Source: Cordia subcordata (Eukaryota; Streptophyta; Magnoliopsida; Boraginales; Cordiaceae). Taken from it: DNA of 64,000 nt. The stretch's first letter is position 1. The number at the start of each line of letters is the position of its first letter. Positions 52,006-61,229 of this stretch are shown here, in pieces. A model generated the notes under the pieces. That model was given only the letters and a program-made list of their open reading frames with translations. It did no database searches and had not been told where the DNA came from. The DNA lies in contig JAPTOF010000037.1 of assembly GCA_028554755.1 (NCBI GenBank), positions 231,001 to 295,000 of the forward strand, given 5' to 3'. A program made the translations under genes and the position numbers.

Positions 52006-54362
52006 TATCAAGCTGGTAGACCTAAATGCTTTCTCTCTATAGCTTTTGTGCTCTCACCTCTCTCAAAGCCTCTTCACCTTTGATAATCCTTTCCACCATT
52101 GACCACCAACTTCTTCACCACTCATGGGCAAGAAAAAGAGATTAAGTGCAACTAAGACTCGGAAGAGTGCTCAGATTGCATTAAAAAACTTTGTTGATGA
52201 AGAAGAATACTCGGCTGAATCTTTCTTGGAGCCTAGAAATACATGCAATACTTTGAATTAAAACCTTGCTAGGTGCTCTTCTTCCAAAAGTAATACTGAC
52301 TTCGTTGAGGAATCTGATAGAGATAATGCTGAAGGCTCTTTCATGATTAAGAAACATCACCAAAATGCTTCGGATCCCTGCTTGGCAGTGGCAAATGACA
52401 ACTCTCCTTCTTCCTCAGCCACAAACTTGCTCAAGCATTCTTAATCTTGAGGATAAACATGACAAAGCTAAATGCAAACTTGTCCAAAGTTTGATTAGAA
52501 AGAGTAAACCTTGGAATGAAGATCTTATGAATGGAATCATCCAAAAGCCAGGTTTGCACAGCCCCAAAACCATTGAGAATGCTCGAAAACCTAGCTCTGG
52601 TCAGCTACCATGGCACCTCGATCATAGAAGAAAGAGAAAATGTTGGTCATCTTTTACCCGCTGGTTAAAACTTAGATGAGTCGGTTATTACCCATGTGGC
52701 AAATTTTGTCTCCTCTTCTCTAGGTAATGGCAGCACTTTTCCTGCTATAACCAGCCATAATTCGACACCTAAGGTGCCACAAGCTAACAAACATGGCTTG
52801 TATAATACATGTTCAAATCTGCTTGTTACAAATGAAAATCTTTCCCCCCTTTTAGCCCAAAATTCCAAGGCTTTTCTTGGTGAAGACCCCATACCATCTC
52901 AGCAAGAGGATTATGTACATGTGGCTGCAAACTCAACACAAAAATCCAAGAAAGCATCTAAATAAAATGAGTAGCAGTTTGATACCCGAACTAACTCACA
53001 AATACACTCAGCTCTAACTCACCCGAATAGCAACTTGGATCAAAATCAACATGAACAAATTTGGCGTGAAAATGGAACCAAGGGACTTCGAACTCCTCCA
53101 AATGCGTGGGCTAGCAACATAAATTGGACCCTCAATTATCTTGGTAAGATTGATGATCCACTCAAACTTGAATACTTTGAACCTATTGCTTATGAAAATT
53201 CTTGGGGTGCCATCCCACCCAAGGATGTTTTTGTGGAGGGAGATAATTATTGGAGGCATTGCTTACTTGGTCAATTTCTTGAGAGACCTCTACCTTTTTT
53301 CTTGATAAGGAAGTTTGTTGATTACTATTGAAAAATGTTTGGTCATGTGGAGATTAAATCTTGCTCTAATAGCCTTATTTTTCAATTTGAGAATGAAGAA
53401 GCTTGCAACAAAGTTCTTGAGCAATTATGGCAGCTTAGAAAATGGGATATGGATGCTCAAATTTTCAACTTTGATTGGGATAAAATACCACTTTGGGTGA
53501 AATTGAGGAATGTTCCTTGTAGCTTAATGACTAGAAGAGGGCTTAGTTATATTGCTAGCACTATTGTAACACCGTTTCAAATGGACTCACTTCCTCAATC
53601 ATGCACAATTATTGGTTTTGCACGTGCTTGTGTGGAGGTGAATCTTGAAAAGAAATTACCGGATTACACATTTGTTTGACTTAGAGATAGTACTTGGGCT
53701 AAGATTGATATTGAATACACTTGGAAGCCATTGAAATTCACTAGTTGCAAAGTGATTGGTCATAACTTGCCTCTTGCCCCAAAAACATTAGGGGAATTCA
53801 AAAACCTCTTGACAAGAAGAAAGCAAATGTAATGAAGAGAACTCATGATACATGGAGAGTTGTGGAGAACAAAAAAGGGCAGCAAAATAAATCCAACACA
53901 ATCATCACTCATGCAACTTCATCTAATCGTTTTTAGATTCTAGATGTCGAGGTTGATAGTGACAAGAATGACCAAGCAAATGAAGAATTCCAAGCAAGAA
54001 ACAACGGAGAGAAAGATCCCTATTCTCCTTTTGAAAAGGAGAGCACTAGAAAGATAAATGACATGGGCTCCTTGGCTGGAAATAATAAAATTGAAGGTAA
54101 CCAAATTCTTGAAGACGAAAATGTTGAGCTCATTGGTATGGTTGATCTAATGGGAAATGATGAGGAACTTGTGGTTGACGCTACTAAGCAAGAGCACGGG
54201 AGGAAGAAGCTTGATAGTTCGCACTTCTTGGCTGGTTATATAGACACTTAGCTTGTTGTTTACTTGTTTTTTTGTCTTGTTGAATGTTTTGTCTTTTTCA
54301 TGTATCACTTTTGATTTTTTTCTCGCCATTTTCTAGCCCCTCAAATCTAGATTTGATTAGTA
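52006..54362 (+). mobile_element. H11: ORF1-only LINE (GKKKR subfamily), 3' end cut by A14
   Basis: Plus-strand copy with leader GCTTTCTCTCTATAGC near 52029, ORF1 (52124-54251) and a 3'UTR that starts directly after the ORF1 stop, with the family CCCCTCAAATC block near 54336. The 3'UTR is cut at 54362 by the tail of A14. No ORF2 coding lies between the ORF1 stop and the 3'UTR. The 5' TSD cannot be checked because the partner flank is missing. Confidence 0.82.
52124..54251 (+). pseudogene. H11 ORF1, DUF4283 / CCHC protein, broken
   Basis: ATG 52124: MGKKKRLSATKTRKSAQIALK, then a stop after NTLN. The linker reads NENLSPLLAQNSKAFLGEDP and VHVAANSTQ (52696-52965). DUF4283 lies at 53085-53690: NAWASNINWTLNYLGKIDDPLKLEYF, CLLGQFLERPLPFFLIRKFVDYY, then a TGA, a shortened LEQLWQLRKW, SLMTRRGLSYIASTIV and IIGFARACVEVNL. 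Knuckle FTSCKVIGHNLPLAP has lost its first and last Cys. The acidic tail (54063-54251) ends AGYIDT. It is closest by eye to H2. Confidence 0.87.
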
Positions 54363-54629
54363 TTTTTTTTTTTTTGCGGATCAAGTAAGAAAATTTCATT
54401 GCTGAAAATCAGATTTGTACAAGTACAATGATGGTGTAACCATCAAACCTACACAAGTAAATCATCCACAATTTACAAAGGGTTTTGTTCAAATGTGTTG
54501 AAGGAAACTTCCTATTACAAGAAATTTTAACTCTAACATCGTTGAAGATTGTGTTACAAACAAATTCCTCTGTCTTTGCTTCATTCTTTAAAATTCTTCT
54601 ATTTCTTTCCATCCAGATATGATAGACTG

Positions 54630-54644
54630 TAGCGCCCAAGAGAT
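54630..54644. repeat. TSD of A15, left copy
   Basis: tagcgcccaagagat, repeated exactly at 57460-57474. Confidence 0.9.
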
Positions 54645-57459
54645 TTTTTTGCGGAGCAAGAAAGTAATTGTATTTCACAAATCAAAGAGAATGTACAAGT
54701 ACAAACAAAAGAGTGGGGGAAAGGAGGAGGCTCTAGGAATCAAGCCTCCACAATTTACAAAGTGTTTTGTTCAAGAGGGAGGGAGTAAATTTTCTACAGC
54801 AAGTAAGCTTAACTCTAACTTCATTAAAGATAGAACTAAAAATGTACTCCTCGGTCTTGGCTTCATTTTGAAAGAGTCGCTGATTCCTTTCCTTCCAAAT
54901 GTGATAGATGGCTGCTCCAAATAGGTGCTTTATGATGGTAGCCTTCAAATGCTTTTCATGTGCAAAAGGAGTGATATAAGAAGTGATTTCATTCCAAGAA
55001 ATCAGATTCTCCAGGACAAGAGAGATGCGAAGGCCTTTTCTCCAAATTCTCCTAGTAAAGCAACATTCAAAGAAGAGATGGTCTCTCGTTTCACAACCCA
55101 TAAAGCAAAAGATGCATGTAGGGTTGATGTTAAATCCCCAATGAAGCAATCTGAATTTTGTATTCAGACGATCGAGGAAAGCAAGCCAAACGATGAAACT
55201 ATGTCTTGGAGTGTGCTTTTGTGCCAAATAATGTTATGGCCCTCAAAGTTGTCTCCCTTCCTTCTAATGTGCTCCCAAGTGTGCTTGAAGGTGAACTCCT
55301 CATTGGGTGAGAGATTCCAGCCAATCTTATCCAAGCTAGTGTCATTTATTACAAAGCTTGGGCTTTCAACATGAGAAAGGTGAATTGGCCAATTCCATCT
55401 ACCATTTGTGAAAATATCACTAACCTTTGCAAGGAGGGGCAGATTTGGGAGTGTGTTGCTCCAAAATTGTAAGAGGGAGCCCTCCTTATGCCAATTATCA
55501 ATCTAAAAGAAAGTATTAGCTCCATTGCCAATGTTGTGTTGAATGAATCTCTTTGCCTCAGCCCGGCAATTCAGAAGTGCCTTAATAATCCAACCAGCAT
55601 CCTTGGGGGCTTGCATGGTCCAAATTGAGGAGTTTTGATATAATTTGAGTGAATCCATTGGCTCCAAAGTGTGCTCTTTTCAGCATACATCCTCCAAAAA
55701 GTTTTCAGCAAGAAAACTTTGTTGATTTCATCAATTTTACGAATCCCAAGTCCCCCTTCATGAAATGGGAGGCAAAGATCCCTCCAAGCAACTTTAGGAC
55801 CAGTTCGTCTCCATAAAAATGCTTTGAATTTTGATTCAATGGATGACACAACGCTTTTGGGGAGGAGGGTGGCACTTGCCCAGAAAGCACAAATTTGAGT
55901 GAGTGTGGATTTGATCAAGACAAGTCTTCCCGCAAAAGAGAGCCAATAATTGCACCAAGTATTAATCCTTGCTGAAATTTTCTCAAAAAGAGGTAAGCAA
56001 TCAGCTTTTCTAAGCTTTCTTGAGACAAGAGGGATGCCCAAGTAACGTATTGGTAGCTCACCTTCTTGAAACCCAATAGCGAGTTTAATATCATTGCTAA
56101 CTCCACCAAAGAAGATCACACTTTTTGAGTTGTTGATTTTCAGCCCAAAAATACTTGAGAAAGTTTCCAAAATACCCATAATGCATTCAATGGATTTAAA
56201 GTCCCCTTTGCAAAAGATAAAAAGGTCATCCGCAAAGCAAAGATGGTTAAGCTTTAAGCCCCCACATTTTGGATGAAAATGAAAGCCAAGCTTGCTGTCC
56301 AGCCCATTAAGAAGACAAGAAAGAACCTCCATGCAAAGAACAAATATATATGGAGAGATGGGGTCACCTTGTCTAATACCATTTGCACCAAAGAAGAAGC
56401 CTTCCAACCCACCATTAATAGCAACAGAGAAGCTTGGGGTAGAAACACAAACCATAATCCAGTCAACCAATCTTCTTGGGAAGCCAAAAGCAAGGAGAGT
56501 GGATTCTATGAAGTTCCAATTAAGAGAATCAAAAGCTTTCATGATATCCACTTTGATGGAGCATCTCGGTGAAATATGCCTTCTTGAGTAACCTCTCAAA
56601 ATGTCATGAGCAATAAGAATGTTTTCATGGATAAGTCTATTTTTGATGAATGCTGATTGGTTCCATGAAATAATTTGTGGCAAGCAAAGTTTAAGTCTAT
56701 TTGCAATGATCTTGGAGATGCATTTATAGATTGTATTGCAACAAGAAATGGGTCTAAAGTCTTTGACCATAGCGGGGTTGGGGACTTTAGGCACAAGGGT
56801 GATGATGGTAGAGTTTACCTCCTTGAGAAGCTTGCAAAATTCAAAGAAAGAGCTGATTGCACTAATAACATCTTCTCCAACAATCTCCCAAGCAACCTTA
56901 TAGAAATGGGAAGTGTAGCCATCGGGACCCGGGCTTTTGTTGGGATTAAGGGAGAAGAGTGTGGATTTGATTTCCTCTCTTGTGATGGGTGCAATAGTGC
57001 TGGCAGCAAATTCTTCATCAATTTGTCTTCCAATGATCTCCTTTAAAAAATCCACATGAACATGAGAGTAGGACTAGTGCCAAGGAGATTTTTATAGTAA
57101 CCAATGATTTCCTCTTTCACTTCATAATCCTCCAAAAGAAGTTGCCCATTCTCATTTTTGAGTGCTTTGATGGAGTTTTTGTACCTGCGTTGCCGTACCA
57201 TATTGTGGAAAAATTTTGAGTTTGAATCACCTTCTTTGATCCAATCAATTCTGGATTTTTGAATGAGCATGGATTTAAATGAGCTTTCAAGCTCTTCCAA
57301 TTTGGTCAAAATGCTTCTTTCCTTGTCCAAAATATAGTTGTTGTGTTCACCATTATAGAGGGCATTTTGGACAGCACAAAGCTCCTCCCGAAGCTCCTTG
57401 ATGGTGTTCGGAATAGAAGCAAAATGTCTTTTATCAAACAATTTGAGAGCTTTCTTGTA
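54645..57459 (-). mobile_element. A15: 5'-truncated LINE, near-copy of A9
   Basis: Minus-strand insertion of about 2.8 kb from the linker region of ORF2 (KKALKLFDKRHF) to the 3' end (T-run, terminus GCGGAGCAAGAAAG). A perfect 15-bp TSD lies in A14. The stretch 56190-57455 mirrors A9 45475-46768 almost base for base by eye, on the opposite strand. A9 and A15 are therefore recent sisters or copies from one source, and A15 shows the 3' part that A9 lacks. Confidence 0.92.
54733..57455 (-). pseudogene. A15 ORF2, RT and zf-RVT, two or three frameshifts
   Basis: 57043-57441: LFDKRHFASIPNTIKELREELCAV to IGYYKNLLG. A frameshift in the short SPTLMFMW stretch leads to 55571-57055, open for 494 codons: NKSPGPDGYTSHFYK, VKDFRPISCCNTIYK, VDIMKAFDSLNW, FFGANGIRQGDPISPYIF, CFADDLFIFCKGDFKSIECI, YLGIPLVSRKLRKADCLPLFEKI and KFKAFLWRRTGPKVAWRD. 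A frameshift near 55600 leads to zf-RVT at 54733-55227: HSFIVWLAFLDRLNTKF, CIFCFMGCETRDHLFFECCFTRRIW and IYHIWKERNQRLFQNEAKTEE. RT catalytic residues are all present. It is the best RT reference in the window. Confidence 0.93.
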
Positions 57460-57474
57460 TAGCGCCCAAGAGAT
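57460..57474. repeat. TSD of A15, right copy
   Basis: Exact match to 54630-54644; A14 zf-RVT coding resumes after it. Confidence 0.9.
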
Positions 57475-59414
57475 GCTTGAGGATTGATGCTTTCAAATGT
57501 TTCTCGTGAGCAAATGGAGTGATATAGTTGAAAATTTCTTGCCAACAAATAAGGCTCTTCGGGACAAGAGTTAAAGATAAGCCAAATCTCCAAATACGCC
57601 TAGTAAAACTACATTAAAAAAAGAGATGATCTCTACTCTCACATCCCATATCGCAAAAGATACATGTGGTGCTGGTGTTAAGCCCCCAAAATGAAATTCT
57701 GAATCTTGTGCTTAGGCTGTCATGATGTGCAAGCCAAACAATAAAACTATGCCTTGGGTTGTGACCTTTATGCCAAATGATATTATGTCCACTGAAGTGA
57801 TTACCTTTAATTCTAATATGCTCCCATGTATGTTTGAAAGAAAACTCACCATTAGGAGGGAAAGTCCAAGCAAAAGAATCATGTGAATTCTCATCAAGTG
57901 TAAAGCTTGGTGCTTCAATAGAGGAAAGATGCAAAGGCCAACTCCAAGAACCATTGAGAAAAATATCACTAACCTTTGCATAGATGGATGGGGTAGGAAA
58001 GATATTGCTCCAATGCTCCAAAAGTGGTCCATCATTATGCCAATTGTCAATCCAAAAGTGTGTATTCATACCATTCCCAATGTTGTGCTTAATAATATTT
58101 CTTGCATAGCCACGGCATACAAGGATAGCCTTGAAGATCCAACTAGTATCTTGAGATGCTTGCAAAATCCAAATGGAAGAATCCTTGATATAATTGCAAT
58201 GAATCCATTGGCTCCAAAGTGATTCTTTAATGGCATACATCCTCCAAAAAATTTTGAGCATAAAAACTTCGTTGATTTCTTCAATTCTTCTAATGCCAAG
58301 ACCACCTTCATTGTATGGCAAACAAAGATCTTTCCATGCAACTTTGGGACACGTTCCTCTGCAAAGGAAAGCTTTAAATTTTGATTCAATGGCTGCCAAG
58401 AGACCTTTTGGAAGAAGGATAGCATTAGCCCAATATGCAAAAATTTGAATGAGAGTGGACTTGATAAGAACAAGTCTACCCGCAAAGGATAGCCAATTAT
58501 TGCACCAAGCATCAAGTCTTGAATTAATCTTCTCCAAGAGTGGGTAGCAATCCGCCTTCCTAAGCTTCGTAGAAACAAGTGGAATGCCTAAATACCGGAT
58601 AGGAAGTTCACCCTCATGGAAACCCACTTTTCTAATAATGGCAACTTTGTTTTCATTAGAAATTACCCCAAAGAAAATGTCACTCTTGGAAGGATTAATG
58701 TTCAGCCTGGAAAGAGTAGCAAAGGTCTTCAAGGTGTCCATAATGCAATCAATGGAAGATAAATCACCTTTGCAAAAAATGAAGAGATCATCCGCAAAAC
58801 AAAGGTGATTAAGCTTTAAGCTTGTGCATTTAGGATGAAAATGAAATCTTGGGTTATCTTCCAACTTATTCATCATACAAGAGAGCACCTCCATACAAAT
58901 GACAAAAAGGTAAGGTGAAATGGGATCTCCTTGCCTTATCCCATTAGCACCAGAAAAATAACCTTCTAAACCACCATTAATTGCAATAGAGAAACTAGGT
59001 GTAGTAACACAAGCCAAAATCCACTTCACAAATCCATGAGGAAATCCAAACGCAAGAAGTGTGCATTCAAGAACATATGCGCATTTCAAAAATGAGGATT
59101 GGGAGGAGAAGAGTGCACTTGAAAATAAAAGAGCCTCACATCAAAATGTTCAACAAAATGCACAACAAAATGCTTGGAAAAAGCCACCAAAAATCAGGTT
59201 TGAACCTACTTCTAAGACACCATCTCTTGATTGGGGAAAGGACTTTGCTGAATTTATTAGCACAAATCTTCAATTTGATGATGAAATGGAAGTTAAAATC
59301 ATCAATGGAGTTAGGGATGTGGTCGACCCCCCGGATGATTTATATGATGATAAACTTTGGACCCATTGTTTAGTTGGCCAATTTATTGGCGCCCCACCAC
59401 CTTACTTTCTTATC

Positions 59415-59435
59415 AAAAACATGGTTGACTTTGCT
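59415..59435. repeat. TSD of A17, left copy
   Basis: 21 bases ending aacatggttgactttgct, repeated exactly at 60358-60378 after the A-run. Confidence 0.93.
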
Positions 59436-60287
59436 GATTAGATGCCGTGACATTGCAAGGAATCTTATCACCCATTCCGTGGGAGATGGGAAAAACACTC
59501 TTTTTTGGCACGATAAATGGCATCCGAGGGGAATTCTTGACAGCCATTGGAGCTCCATTTTCCCTTCACCACATTACTTTGCAAAGGTTAGTGATGTTTT
59601 TCATCACCACACTTGGAGTGGCCTATTCATCTTTTGCATGTCGATCTTCCCCCCCTTCTCCTTAATGAGGAAAATGCTGATTCTTACATTTGAGATCTCT
59701 CCCCAAACGGCACTTTTAGTTTCAAGCATACTTGGGAGCATTTCAGAGCAAAAAAAGAAAAGGCAAAATGGCACAATCTCGTTTGGTTCAAGGGACACAC
59801 CCCAAAACATGCTTTCATTTGCTGGCTTGCTTGTTGGGATAGGCTCAACACAAAATTCAGATTACTATCTTGGAGGAAAGATATCAATCCTACTTGTATC
59901 TTTTGCAACATGGGAAGTGAAACTCGAAATCATCTTTTCTTTGATTGTTGCTTCACCAAAAGAATCTGGAAGCGGGGACTACAACTCACTATGGTTCACA
60001 CAAATTTGACAAATTGGGATGATATCTTGGCATACATTACACCCTTTGCTCTTGAAAAGAGTCTCAAAGCAACTATCTTGAAGCACTTGGTGGGAGCCAC
60101 AATTTATCACATTTGGATTGAAAGGAACAACAGAGAATTCAGCAAAGTATTTAAAACTGAAGAGCATATTTTCTCGTCCATTGTAAATCATATTAGGCTA
60201 AAATGTTCCATGGGAAGGAAATTTACTTCCTCTTGTATTAACAAATCTCTTTGCAAATCTTGGAGGCTTGAAGATATTCTCGTATAG
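59436..60287 (+). pseudogene. A17 ORF2 C-terminus (zf-RVT)
   Basis: Begins LIRCRDIARNLITHSVGDGKNTLFWHDKWHPRG, continues through HTWEHF and HAFICWLACWDRLNTKFRLLSW with frameshifts near 59680 and 59900. The zf-RVT reads CIFCNMGSETRNHLFFDCCFTKRIW (59895-59970; the usual GCETR Cys is Ser). It ends open from 59910 to 60287 with ILKHLVGATIYHIWIERNNREF and CKSWRLEDILV with its stop. No endonuclease or RT is present because of 5' truncation. Confidence 0.9.
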
Positions 60288-60357
60288 GGCTGCCTCCTTG
60301 GCCTCTTTTGTATTGTACTTCCTTTTATCTTAATCTCACTTTCTTCGCGAAAAAAAA
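59436..60357 (+). mobile_element. A17: 5'-truncated LINE 3' end inside A16
   Basis: About 920 bp: the end of ORF2, a short 3'UTR, terminus CTTTCTTCGCG and an A-run of 12 or more. A perfect 21-bp TSD (allowing A-run ambiguity) lies in A16 ORF1. The 5' junction shows the microhomology TGCT between target and element, as judged from the matching A16 sequence at 63960-63964. The source is an A16-type LINE. Confidence 0.93.
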
Positions 60358-60378
60358 AAAAACATGGTTGACTTTGCT
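60358..60378. repeat. TSD of A17, right copy
   Basis: Exact match to 59415-59435; A16 DUF4283 coding resumes after it. Confidence 0.93.
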
Positions 60379-61229
60379 TGGAGAAGGTTTGGCAATGTTG
60401 ACATCTATCATAAAGGGAAAGGGCTGTATGCCTTCAAATTTGATAAAGAAGAACATTGTCAAAAGGTTTTGCAACAACTATGGCATGTGAACCATAGGCC
60501 TTTGCTTCTAAGGAAATGGAAGCCAAATCTTGAGTACATTAATCTGAATTGTAACAAAGTCCCATTATGGGTTAAGTTATGGAATATTCCAATGAGTCTT
60601 TGGTCAAAGAGAGGATTAAACTATGTTGCTTCCTTCATTGGTAAGCCTATTCAAATGGATGCCTTGACTGAATCAAAAAGAAATCTTGAATTTGCAAGAG
60701 TTTGCATTGAGGTAAATTTGGAAGAAAGTCTCCCGGATGCTGTTTTCCCTAAGCTTAGAGATGGCTCCCGAGCCCAAGTTGAGGTTGAATATGCTTGGAA
60801 GCCTTCAAAATGCTCACATTGTAAAATGGTGGGCCATATGGTGGATAAATGTCCCATGAAACCGGCTGATCAACACTCTCATGATCAACCATTGATTTCA
60901 AAACCTAAGCAAAAGAAGCAAGAGGATTGGCAAGTCATTGGGAAAAAACCTTCAACAAATGATAGAAATGCACCAAACTTTGAGAAAGCAAGCAACACAA
61001 ATTCTTCAAGCAAGATGGCTGATCCCGTTAGGCCAAGCTCTCCAAAACAAATCAGAAATGCAAATGGATCATTTCAAAAGCCCCAACATCAAAATAAATT
61101 TCAAGTCCTTGAAGATGATAGTGAAGAGATCAAAGTTCCACCAAATATCCCCGAGGAAGGAGAATTCGTTGCTGAACCAAGCTTAGCTCAAAGCACACAT
61201 CAAGAGGATCCCCTTCCTCTTCCACCCTC

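Larger units (their letters stand above)
54363..59070 (-). mobile_element. A14: 5'-truncated LINE split by A15
   Basis: Minus-strand LINE with T-run (54363-54375), terminus GCGGATCAAGTAAG, 3'UTR and ORF2 back to the RT WSFIECTLLAFGF block at 59070, where plus-strand A16 begins. A15 interrupts it in the zf-RVT region with a 15-bp TSD (54630-54644 and 57460-57474). It lies in the 3'UTR of H11. Its own TSD was not found, because the sequence right of 59070 is not H11. Confidence 0.87.
54409..59070 (-). pseudogene. A14 ORF2 C-half, split by A15
   Basis: A long open piece (57614-59070) covers RT from FIECTLLAFGFPHGF through GANGIRQGDPISPYLF and CFADDLFIFCKGD (about 58790-58830). It then continues YLGIPLVSTKLRKADCYPLLEKI, KFKAFLCRGTCPKVAWKD, NIIKHNIGNGMNTHFWIDNWH, HSFIVWLAHHDSLSTRF and CIFCDMGCESRDHLFF, where a stop ends it at 57614. 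Beyond A15 (54409-54643) are GATVYHIWMERNRRILKNEAKTEE and the C-terminus. RT catalytic Asp residues of FADD are kept. The endonuclease and motif A are lost by 5' truncation. Confidence 0.9.
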
